Source: Hondaea fermentalgiana
Taxonomy: Eukaryota; Sar; Bigyra; Thraustochytrida; Thraustochytriidae
Length of the DNA stretch: 62,221 bases
Assembly: GCA_014084085.1 (NCBI GenBank)
Contig: NPFB01000013.1
Location: 280,244 to 342,464 of the forward strand
Reading direction: 5' to 3'
Positions 19,801 to 27,748 of the stretch are shown piece after piece. The notes below the pieces were generated by a model, which searched no databases, was not told where the DNA came from, and was given only the letters and a program-made list of their open reading frames with translations. A program made the translations under genes and the position numbers. Numbering within the stretch: position 1 is the first letter of the stretch; the number at the start of each line of letters is the position of its first letter.

Positions 19801-20367
19801 CACCTCAGCGGCGCTCTCGACGGCGACTCATGTGCCAAAGCTGCAGACTTTCTCACATTGTGCGAGACGCACCGTCTCCCCGTGGTCAATCTCATTGACA
19901 CGCCTGGCTTTATTGTAGGACAGGAATTTGAACGCACTGGCCTCGTCAAGCATTGCGCCCGTCTCTTCAAGGTGACCTCTACGATGACGACGCCATACAT
20001 GTCAATCGTGCTGCGCAAGTCATACGGTCTCGGTGCCATGGCCATGGCTGGGGGTGCATTGCAGCATCAAAATATGTTCACCGTGGCATGGCCCACGGGT
20101 GAATTTGGTGGCATGGGACTTGAAGGTGCCGTGTCTCTCACGTACAGCAAGCGCCTTTCTGAGATTGAGGACCTGAAAGAGCGGCAAGCTAAGTTCGACG
20201 AGCTCGTCCAAAAGGCTCATGATCGTGGCAGTGCTCAGGTGCTCGCCAACGATTTTGCCATCGACGACATCATTGACCCCAAGGATTCGCGCTACTGGAT
20301 CCGCCGATGCGTCGAAATCGCTCAGTACTCTTCCAAGAGAGCGGCGGCCGGGTCCTCGCGTCTTTGA
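16843..20367 (+). CDS. single-chain biotin-dependent acyl-CoA carboxylase (BC-BCCP-CT)
   Basis: The frame encodes 1174 residues from ATG 16843, or 1118 from ATG 17011 (MTKEAG). The extra 56 residues are Arg/Ser-rich and could be an organelle-targeting peptide. Biotin carboxylase begins ILVANRGEVALR, has the ATP-grasp Gly-rich loop GGGGKGM, and the ECNPRLQVEHTVTEE catalytic block. A biotin carrier domain follows at about 560-625, with the acceptor Lys codon at 18613-18615 in NAFKMEH. From about 655 comes a complete carboxyltransferase of the propionyl/methylcrotonyl type, with EGGGGRPSDF and LIDTPGFIVGQ. This one-chain order resembles bacterial long-chain acyl-CoA carboxylases, not the larger eukaryotic ACC or the two-subunit mitochondrial PCC/MCC. 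It would carboxylate an acyl-CoA; which one is not visible. F replaces the usual M in the AMKM motif. Confidence 0.9.
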   Translation: MQSGNPSPTARSRRLLARDRRAKSKGGRTAHRRADVQRDEGSSSDGEGDEAAGGGSMTKEAGLRKILVANRGEVALRLVRAASELGIETVALRTEDDREGMHTLLASEVAEIPGKGPAAYLNVDEVVRAAKKTGCQGIIPGYGLLAESPLLSQAAADAGLIFIGPSAETLHLFGDKMASRALAEKQKVPVVPGIALDDGMPALERFFSDHGGRPVMVKARGGGGGKGMRLVRERGQLQDAFDRCKSEAAAFFGNDELFAELFVERAKHVEIQILADSQGGVRALGSRDCSVQRQQQKLIELSPCPSLNANVAAQLESCAVTLASAAKLRGLATFEFLVEGSGSFYFLECNPRLQVEHTVTEEVYGVDLVQTQLCLANGIPVSKALCGPRADAPSAVGVAIELRINTEVMDNNGQARPSLGTVSHLIFPRGKGVRVDSAAHVGYRPHQAFDSLFAKLIVHGKDLAEATRRACGALDGFSVQGLSTNRDFLRAVLEHPTFVTNNAGLDTRFVERHALDLVAAAQKSGSDEKLGSLAANASQEDATRSAAKAAAADAGPGAVLSPINGEVVQLQIKEGDLVAKGTPLALLNAFKMEHQILAHVQGVVKRVLVQAGDVVFEGDVLLDITEPEDDAQREALSRGELDGKSAGIDLDSYTRADLEALWERERYLEDDFRKDKIAQRRHKIGRRSARENLEDIVDAGTYVELGRLAIAHQADRRTVDDLVRTTQGDGFVCGIGSVNGALFSDTRDFRTECSVCSYDYLVLAGTQGTRGHLKKDRIFELTVKWNLPMIILTEGGGGRPSDFADPGSSTAGLNIPAFRLLPNCANIKIGVASGYNFAGNTALLGMCDIIIATKDANIAMGGPVMVEYAGQSKKVAPTELGPAPDQFAHGVVHLMAEDEAEATRMAKQCLSYFQGRTNGWECADQRVLRTLVPENRKRVYDVRTVVEALADKDSVLEWCAGFGPGTVTAFIRVEGWPVGVLANQPSHLSGALDGDSCAKAADFLTLCETHRLPVVNLIDTPGFIVGQEFERTGLVKHCARLFKVTSTMTTPYMSIVLRKSYGLGAMAMAGGALQHQNMFTVAWPTGEFGGMGLEGAVSLTYSKRLSEIEDLKERQAKFDELVQKAHDRGSAQVLANDFAIDDIIDPKDSRYWIRRCVEIAQYSSKRAAAGSSRL

Positions 20368-20605
20368 GATACTATATTCCAATCAACAAGCCCCCTAAGA
20401 TCTCGAAAAATCAAAGAAAAGAGCAAGAAGTTTTATTTTATGGCCCAAAGCAAAGTGAAGTCGAGTCAACACTTCGACTCAGAAAGATTTGGTTTTCGAT
20501 ATAATTTTCTATGATACGAAGTTGCCGGGCGCCATACAGTGCGCAATAACCGATGCTCTGGCAACTTTTAAAAGGTGGAGAGAGAGAAAGGGAGGGTGAG
20601 TACAT

Positions 20606-21430
20606 TCAAATATCGTCTGGAAAACGCCTCTCATAACCTGAGGAGCGCTGGGAGACCATCTCCATGCAAATGGGTGATTCCGTGGAGCATTGGCATCTTT
20701 TCTGGGTCGTCAGACGCATGATGCTGCTGAGGGCGCGTGTTCCGTCGTTGATCGGCGCACATTGCGCCGTGGAGGTGACGTCCACGCGCTGGCAACCCAT
20801 TTTCAGTCCACGCAATTTCGGGTCAATCGCTCCTCGGCAGTTGGTGCACTCAATAAAGCCTTCAATACCCCGAGATTCGCACGTGTCATCGGTCACAGAG
20901 CCTCCCGCACCCTGAATATGGCAAGGGTTACGCTGGCATCCGTACTCGAGACCATATTTTTTGGCTTCCGCCTTGGTAAACCAGTTGCAAAGGCCATTCG
21001 TCTCTTGCAAGGTGCATCTAGCATTGTTGAGATGATTGCAAGGGTTGCCAACGCAGCGCGTCGATCCACCGCCAAGATACACACAGGGAGTTGTCTGCAG
21101 TTCGCTGGCCGTGATGATTTGATCTTCGAGGTATGATCCTCGTGCTGCCGTGCCCATGCCAGCACAAGCTGCCTTATCTCCATCAAAATTGGCACAGGTT
21201 ACATCCCACGCATCGACGGTTGCTTGCTGATCGACTCGATCCTCTCGCGATTGCCACCAGCTGTCCTTGATTGCATAGCACGAAGGGTGGTTGAGGGTGA
21301 CATTCGAAGAAGTGCTGCTGCTTCGGCTGCGGCTGCGGCGACGGCGACGGCGGCGACGCTTTCGTCCAGCCTCAGCGTAGGCCACAGCAACGACGAGGAC
21401 AAGGACAGCGAGAAGTTTGAGCCAGCGCAT
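20606..21430 (-). CDS. secreted Cys-rich protein with poly-Arg tract
   Basis: I start at ATG 21428-21430; the upstream frame opens with TTG only. The 274-residue product has a signal peptide (MRWLKLLAVLVLVVAVAYAEA). It is followed at once by a highly basic run (RKRRRRRRRRSRSRS) and then about 230 residues with 18 Cys, mostly in CxNxC or spaced pairs such as CVGNPCNHL and CQRNPCH. The even Cys number and the leader suggest a disulfide-bonded extracellular or wall protein. The central part has two similar Cys-containing units (around GGSTRCVGNPCNHL and YGCQRNPCHIQG). No named family is recognised. The poly-Arg tract right after cleavage might be removed by a basic protease. Confidence 0.75.
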   Translation of the reverse strand: MRWLKLLAVLVLVVAVAYAEAGRKRRRRRRRRSRSRSSSTSSNVTLNHPSCYAIKDSWWQSREDRVDQQATVDAWDVTCANFDGDKAACAGMGTAARGSYLEDQIITASELQTTPCVYLGGGSTRCVGNPCNHLNNARCTLQETNGLCNWFTKAEAKKYGLEYGCQRNPCHIQGAGGSVTDDTCESRGIEGFIECTNCRGAIDPKLRGLKMGCQRVDVTSTAQCAPINDGTRALSSIMRLTTQKRCQCSTESPICMEMVSQRSSGYERRFPDDI

Positions 21431-23565
21431 TCTGTCCTTTGACTTGAATGACCCGAACAAGGAGAGCTCTTGGTACTAGCCTCTTGTTTTTCTTTGGTCC
21501 CGTCTATCTACTCGAGGGGGATTGCGGTTTGGTTTCGTCCCGGCCCAAAACTCGAAGTTGGCCTTGGCTCCATCCTTTCATCCTTCCATCCATCCTCCAA
21601 TCCAATCTTGTCTTTTCTTGGTCAGGCATGCTCCGCGCGACATTCGTGTCTTCCGCGCCGTGTCTGACTCGACATCTCATTAGATCTAAGCGAGAAGCCG
21701 CGCCTAGATGGGAGTGGTGCGGCGCGGCGCGCCTTCAATGTGGACAACCCTCTAGAAAGGAAAGACAGGAAAAATGAGTCCAATGCCTGTAACCCCTCGT
21801 ATTAGCAAGACATCCGCGCCAAAGCGGATGGTCACGGGTGCGCGACTCGATCTCCTCTACATGCGCGTCAAGGCTTTCATCTCAGCTCGTTGTGTGTACT
21901 CGGTAGAAATATACTAAAAAATGCCCCGTTGACTTCCGCAAAGGTCATGGGACACTCAAAGGAGCTTTGCACACTCTAAGCAGCTTGGTATAGCGTAGAC
22001 TTGATGGCGCGGTCTACAAAGTTCTCTTTTTTTGTTACGTTAGGACCTCAGTGGCCCGCTATCCGCGCCCTGCCGCTGCCGCCGGCACGCATGAAGAAGA
22101 AACTCTTTTTTCTTTGTCGAGCTTACAATTACGACGTACGCTTAGCTTTATGCATTCATTTCCAAATCAGTCGGCCCTCCGCGCGGTCTATCCGTCCATT
22201 TCTTCTAAAAGACCGGGCGCGAGGCAGGCAGGCCAAGGTAGCATCAGAGCAGCCAAAGCCAAAGGCCGGCCTCTCGCCCTCAGGGCTCGCTGGCTCGAGA
22301 ACAGGGGCAAAAACTGCTTTTTCCGTAACGTCAAAAGACGTTTCATCAACGACAAAGCCGTTACGAGTCGAACGCGTCGCGCCGCTGCCGCCGCCGCCGC
22401 CGCCGCCGCGGCCGCTGGCACCGACGTCGACGCCCCGGACCGTGACGGTGGCCGTGCCTCGCTGCCTCATGCGTGACTCGTACGACTCGGAAGTTTGGCT
22501 CAAGAGACGGCGCAAGGGACTAGCGCGGCGGGACCTGGGGTCCGGATCCAAGTTAAGTTTGGCACGGGCTCCTCAAAAGAGCCTCTACCGCCGACCAATT
22601 TTCGACTCTCCCGGCGGCGCGGGGTCCACTTCGGTCACCTGGGCAACAGCTGACATTGTATCTATTTTAAGCTGCGCGGGGTCCAGCTCGGAGAACTGCG
22701 GTCGTGACTGGAATGCATCAATTGACGACGATCGACTTTGCTTGCCCAAGGGGGGAGAGAGAGAGAAAAGCGAGAGAGAGCACTGCACAAGAGGAAGCTT
22801 TAGCAAGAAGAAGAGGAGCAGCGAGTGGAGCTATACAACTCTCGCCATGGGCCCTAGCCGAACTGACCATGGCTGGCGCGGAGTCTGTGCGTCTGCCAGG
22901 GGCTGAATGGATTGCCGCGCCAGAGAGCGCGCTATTCCGCGTTGAAAATAGGAATTGACGTGGGACTAGAAACGTTTTTTTCACGTCCGCGCCTCACGAC
23001 AGGCTTTACTATTCGTCTCAGTATAATTGCTATTATTCCGCGTCTCCGCGCTGCCCAATTAGGCCTTCCATGCCTGGGGCCCCCAGTGCTGATGTCGATG
23101 CCTCTGGTCGGCCATTGCGAACGCCATGGCTCACGAGGGTTCTCCGTTAGCAGAAGACAAGGAAAAATCCCTTCGAGGAAACGCGAGCGAAGCGGCGGGC
23201 GTGATGCATGAGCCTAGCTCGGCCAAGGATATGTAGGCGTCGTACGTGGATGCAAGCAACGGGAGGGAAGTCTGAAGAAAAAAATGGCCAGTTTTGCCTT
23301 TCACAAGGCGGACATCTTCGTTCGATCCCGAAAGAATGATGGGGATCCGTTTTGTCGTTTCCACAAGTGGGGTTCGGAGACATTTGAGGTCTGGCTCTTG
23401 GTTGACTGATGCAACGAGCCGAGAATCCCTCGCAAAGCATGTGCAATGCTAGGCAGTTTAGCGCATGCACCGAGGATGCCCGGTACAGGGTGGATATGAG
23501 CTTCAGCAGATCCAAATCTGAAGGCACAGAACCCCAAGAGACGAGCACTCCATCCCTTGCCGAGA
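21431..23565. other. 2.1-kb divergent spacer between two secreted-protein genes
   Basis: This long spacer lies between divergent starts. It contains a (CCG)n run at 22386-22410, a GAGAGAGA tract near 22757-22780, and mixed GC content. The longest frame, 22004-22906 plus (about 300 codons), is Arg/Ser-rich, has no recognisable domain, and opens in a region lacking other coding signs, so I do not call it. TAGGCCTT occurs at 23060. Confidence 0.45.
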
Positions 23566-25752
23566 ATGCGTGCCACGAGTCTTTTGCTCGTTGCCATTGT
23601 GGCATTTGCGTCGCTCACCGACGGTGCGCACGCAGAGTCCCCGGTGGTCGCGGTGACTTCCACTCGCGCCTTGAAGAAGCTCGCCGAAGCCAATTCCGGC
23701 AATGGAAAGAACAAGACCAAGGACGAAGACGACGTCGAGGATGATGAGGGCGACGAGGATGACGATGATGACGAGGAAGAGGAAGAGGACAAAAAACAGG
23801 GCAACGGAAAGGGGAATTCCAAAAAGAAGGAAGACGAGGATGACGATGACGATGAGGGCGAAGAAGAAGACGAGGACATTGAAGACGCCCTCGAGCGGCT
23901 CACGTGCCAAAAGCTACGCAAAAAGCACACTGCTGAGCTTGTGGAAGCCATCGAGAGCTTTCAAGATAACTGCCTTAGCGTCTCAGACGGTGAATTGACC
24001 GTAGGATTTGCCGCTGACGATGACTCTACGATGTGGGAAATTCTCGCGAACCCCGCGCAGTTTCTGTCGGAAGACATGGCCTGCCAGCCCAAGTGCCTCA
24101 AAGCCATTCAAGGCGACGATGACGACGAAGACGAATCGCTTCTCTCGCAGATGCAATCCATCATGCAGGTATGCGGCGGCCCGGCGAGCAAGAGCCCCGA
24201 AGAGTTTCTCGCCCAGACCGTATACATGAACATGACGTGGGAAGACATCCAGGGGAACTACGAAGACCTCGAGGACGACATCAAGGCATGCGCGCCCGCC
24301 GATCTCGACGAGTCAACGCGCGAGACGTGCACAGAGCTTGCCGAGGAGCTTTCCACATACCTCGAGAGCGAACGTGGCGTTGAGTGCACTGGCTACCGCG
24401 ACAATCTCTCTGCTCAAGGTACCGCGAGAAGATTCTGCACGAAGGTGACGACGAAGACGAGCTGCGAAGATGACTTGAAAAGTTTCATCAAAGACTTTGT
24501 CAAGGCAGGATGCGGAAACATGGACCTCGTTGCCGACCTTCGCGGCGTCCTCGCAGGCGCATGCGAGAGGATCGGGACCCAATACTGCTACCCCGTCTTC
24601 AACTCGTTTACGGAAACGAACCTCTTTGAGACGATCGAGGAGAAGATTGAGGCCGGGGACGCAGACGGCGCCAACGCACTCGTCGCCGAGGTGTGTGACT
24701 CAAAGTGCTTTCGCAAGGTTGCCAAGGTCCAGGACGTTTGGGACGATGACTCGTGGGGGTTCGATCTGCTCTGCAAGACTAGCGATGCCTCTTGCTACAC
24801 GCGTTTCATCGAGGCCCTCAAGACCGAAGACGATGAGGAGCGATCGCAGCTTCTCTGCTCGGACAGATGCTTTGCCAAGCTTGCACGGACTGTCGTCGCG
24901 AAAGAGGACACTCCCGATGATGTGGCCGAGATGCTCAAGGCGACCATGAAGTACCTTTGTATCAAGCCGAGCTCGGAGGACGAGACTGAAGAAGACGAGG
25001 AGGGTCAAGGCGCGGAGCAAAAGTGCCTCAGCAAAGTGACCGAGGCCGAGGAGGAGATCACGACCGCTTGCAGCGCCGCCATCGAAGAAGGCGTCTGCAC
25101 AGAGGCTTGCAAGGACGTCATGCCGGGCTGGATCAAGAACAACCGCCATACTTGCTGCATTAGCGCTGCCCTCGAGTATCGCGAGGCGGTGTGGGCCGAG
25201 GACGAAGCACTCGAAAACTACTACTTTTGGACGAATCTCACGAGTCTGTGCGATTTCGACGTCGACGCCACGTGCCCGCTCGCCAACCCCAAGTACAAGC
25301 GCCGGCGCGGTCTTCGACTTTGCGGGGTGGCCGCCGATCTCCTGAACACTACGGATGTGCTCGAGGCTCTTACCGAGGACATCCTCGCTGCGTACGGCAT
25401 TTCGGAGGAGAACTTGGCCAATCTTGTCGTCAGCGCGATCACAGAAGGCTGCAGCGCTGGGACGGATGACGAGTCGGGCACGCGCCGCGTTCTTCAAGAT
25501 GGCAACCAGGACGCCGCCGAGGTGACCTTTGACATTCTCGGTCAGGATGACGAGGACGTCGACGGGATTGTCGGATCGGTCGGCGACTTCACGCTCGAAA
25601 ACACGAACCGCGCTCTTCCCGAAGAGATGTCGGGTGTGGAGGCGGAGGAGTTTGACGCTTCGGGATCGTCTTCGACGCCTTCTTCGGCGCCGGCTCTGAG
25701 CACCCTGAACATGCTCGCCGTCGGCGCGGTTGTTCTTCTTCACGCCATCTAA
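23566..25752 (+). CDS. secreted, probably GPI-anchored acidic Cys-rich protein
   Basis: The start is ATG 23566 (MRATSLLLVAIVAFASLTDG); the frame upstream opens only with TTG. The product is 728 residues. It has a signal peptide of about 22 residues, a Lys/Glu/Asp low-complexity stretch (about 40-105), then about 500 residues with recurrent Cys-helix units (for example DSKCFRKVAKV and SDRCFAKLARTV, each preceded by a Cys-containing helix). These look like degenerate copies of one module. The end carries Ser-rich GSSSTPSSAPAL followed by a short hydrophobic tail NMLAVGAVVLLHAI, the layout of a GPI-anchor signal. A cell-surface or wall role is inferred. No family is recognised. The DNA around 23740-23880 is a GAC/GAG-rich repeat. 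Confidence 0.8.
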   Translation: MRATSLLLVAIVAFASLTDGAHAESPVVAVTSTRALKKLAEANSGNGKNKTKDEDDVEDDEGDEDDDDDEEEEEDKKQGNGKGNSKKKEDEDDDDDEGEEEDEDIEDALERLTCQKLRKKHTAELVEAIESFQDNCLSVSDGELTVGFAADDDSTMWEILANPAQFLSEDMACQPKCLKAIQGDDDDEDESLLSQMQSIMQVCGGPASKSPEEFLAQTVYMNMTWEDIQGNYEDLEDDIKACAPADLDESTRETCTELAEELSTYLESERGVECTGYRDNLSAQGTARRFCTKVTTKTSCEDDLKSFIKDFVKAGCGNMDLVADLRGVLAGACERIGTQYCYPVFNSFTETNLFETIEEKIEAGDADGANALVAEVCDSKCFRKVAKVQDVWDDDSWGFDLLCKTSDASCYTRFIEALKTEDDEERSQLLCSDRCFAKLARTVVAKEDTPDDVAEMLKATMKYLCIKPSSEDETEEDEEGQGAEQKCLSKVTEAEEEITTACSAAIEEGVCTEACKDVMPGWIKNNRHTCCISAALEYREAVWAEDEALENYYFWTNLTSLCDFDVDATCPLANPKYKRRRGLRLCGVAADLLNTTDVLEALTEDILAAYGISEENLANLVVSAITEGCSAGTDDESGTRRVLQDGNQDAAEVTFDILGQDDEDVDGIVGSVGDFTLENTNRALPEEMSGVEAEEFDASGSSSTPSSAPALSTLNMLAVGAVVLLHAI

Positions 25753-25887
25753 GCTGCAAGGTGCTCGACTTAAGAGAGGAGCGCAAGACTACAGACGATT
25801 CAAATGCCTCATACAATCGAAACATGCCATGAAAATACATACACTGTGAGATGCCCTCAGCGGAAACTAAAGCAACAATATTGAAGC

Positions 25888-26269
25888 TCATTGATGACCT
25901 CCTCCTCCTCCTCCTCCTCGGATTCGTTGCTCCGTGGACAGACCAGATCGCAACGTCTTGCGTCCTGTGCGGGGCGCCGCGGACGCAGAGGCAGACGCAG
26001 ACGCGGCTTGGTCCTGCTGGTTGGCTTGGTCGCCGCTCCCGGTCTCCCTTTCGAGTCTGGCAAGGGCAGCGGCTTCTTCTTCCCTGATTTCCATGCGGAC
26101 GGTTTCGAACTCGGCAATGTCTTCCTGCGCTCGCGTCGAGGCGTTTCCCCTTCGCGTCAGCTCGCCGCGCGCCCGTCGCGTCGCCGTTCTCTTCCCCGGG
26201 CTCGGGGCCCTCTGCCGCCTGCTGGCTTACCTGCTTGAGCTCAATGCGCGTCGGTTTGCGTCGCAGCAT
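25888..26269 (-). CDS. CDC26: CDC26 (anaphase-promoting complex subunit 12), two exons
   Basis: Exon 1 is 26231-26269 and encodes [13 protein letters not shown]. The intron is 26125-26230 (106 bases; begins GTAAGC, ends GCGCAG on the minus strand). Exon 2 is 25888-26124 and joins in phase 0, encoding EDIAEFETVRMEIREEE and onward to TGA at 25888-25890. The product is 91 residues. The start is almost identical to animal CDC26 ([20 protein letters not shown]), a small APC/C subunit whose N-terminus inserts into the TPR groove of APC6/CDC16 and stabilises it. The tail has Gln/Ala/Ser repeats and a Gly run; a short STEQRI echoes the SREQMI of animal CDC26. Single-frame reading misses it because the two exons are in different frames. 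Confidence 0.92.
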
Positions 26270-27445
26270 CTTTCTTCTTCTCTCCTCCCCTTGGCCTTCC
26301 CGCGGCTCTGCGCGCGGCGCGACGCCGGCGGCCTCCCGCGCTGGCGCTGGCCTCCCGCGCCAGGTCGCTCGCTCTGCCGCTCTGCGCAGACACGCGGGCG
26401 GGCTCTGCTAATCGGTAGGGGCTCTGTTGACCGGCGGTTGCTCGTTCATTCATTCTCGCTCTCCATCGCGCTCTCGATCGCTCTCTCTTGTGGAGATGAT
26501 GATGATGATGATGAAATGGCGATGCATTTGCCGAAAGCAGGCAAGCTCTGGCGCGCGAGCCCGAACCCAGCGCACCGGGACCCGGGTCCGCATGATGATC
26601 GCGTCGTAGCCAGACCCCGTGCGCGTCGCCGCGACGGATCGTGTGCTCAGCAGTGCATGCTGTGCTGACGGAGACATTTTATGTTGCTTCTCGTTCTAGG
26701 CCCTACTACAGTATTGCTACTACAATCGAAAAGTTCGCTGGCCTACTGCCCGCGGCGTTGCTTGCAGTAGGGGCGACATGCCCTCGCGACCTGGCTGCTG
26801 TGCTCTAGGTACTTTCTGCAATGCTCGCGCCACCAGTACAATCATCGCCTGCGCAGATGTCTTGCCCGCCGCATGCGTCACATCTGCATCCCCTTCCATT
26901 CCCTTGCGCACACGCGCTCCAAGCCGAGCCGAGCCGACCCGAGCCGAGCGCCATCTTCTTCTCTTTTCCTGCACTTCCGCGCTCCTGCCGGCGTCTTCCA
27001 TATCCCCGCGGCCTGCCCGGTCGCCATCACCTGCGCCTGCGCGCGACATACGCGCATACGCCCCGCCGCGTCGAGTCGAGTCGAGTGAGCCCGTCGTCGA
27101 TCGCCATGCTTGTGCGCTTGTCTTGCACCTGCGCTCACTGTCTGTCAGCTGCGAGCCTGCGCTGCTAGGCCGCCGATGCCGCCTCGGCTCGCGCCGGACC
27201 GCGCTCTGCGCTTCTCTGCGCTCCTCTGCGCGGGCGGGGGTCGTCGCGGGCTCGTGCTCGCGCGCAGGGCGGGCGAGGCGAGGCAAACCAGCGCAGCGCA
27301 GCGCAGCGCAGAGCAGGTCTCGCTCGACGCGTGCACGCCGCGGCTCCAAGCGCGGCTGCGCGGATAGCCCACTTAGCGGGGCGCGAAAGCCGACTTGCGC
27401 GGGGGCCATAGGCGATAGGCGCCGCCCGCCAAGTCGGCCTCTCTT

Positions 27446-27484
27446 TGCTTGCTTGCTTGCTTGCTTGCTTGCGTGCTTGCTTGC
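27446..27484. repeat. (GCTT)n microsatellite beside assembly gap
   Basis: About nine copies of GCTT with one interruption, 42 bases before the N run. It is the reverse complement of the (CAAG)n that ends the window. Confidence 0.9.
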
Positions 27485-27526
27485 GAGAAACCAGCTGATC
27501 CCGGACCGGATCGGAGAGCACCAGAC

Positions 27527-27626
27527 NNNNNNNNNNNNNNNNNNNNNNNNNNNNNNNNNNNNNNNNNNNNNNNNNNNNNNNNNNNNNNNNNNNNNNNNNN
27601 NNNNNNNNNNNNNNNNNNNNNNNNNN
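27527..27626. other. assembly gap (100 N)
   Basis: Exactly 100 N, the usual placeholder for a gap of unknown size. Flanks are GC-rich and a tetranucleotide repeat lies just left of it. Confidence 0.99.
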
Positions 27627-27748
27627 GGAGAAAGGCGCAAGGCGCGAGCCCGGCGGGCGCGCAGGCGCCAACGCGCGGCAGCCAGCGGCAAGCGCGGCGA
27701 AGAAGCGGCGAGCCGCGCGAGGGCGGGCGGGCGAGCGAGCGCGGCAGG

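Larger units (their letters stand above)
26270..27748. other. divergent spacer with assembly gap
   Basis: This is the region between the CDC26 and DRTGG-like gene starts. It is extremely GC-rich with overlapping Arg/Ala-rich frames, a GATGATGATGAT run (26495-26513), and a GAGCCGAGCCGA run near 26925-26945. The (GCTT)n microsatellite and the N gap lie at its right side. The long minus-strand frame 26720-27907 crosses the gap and is not credible. Confidence 0.5.

Noticed and set aside
22004..22906. 300-codon plus-strand frame in the 2.1-kb spacer
   Set aside because: Mixed composition, a poly-Pro run from (CCG)n, no domain and no supporting start or splice context. It could be real but I cannot support it.
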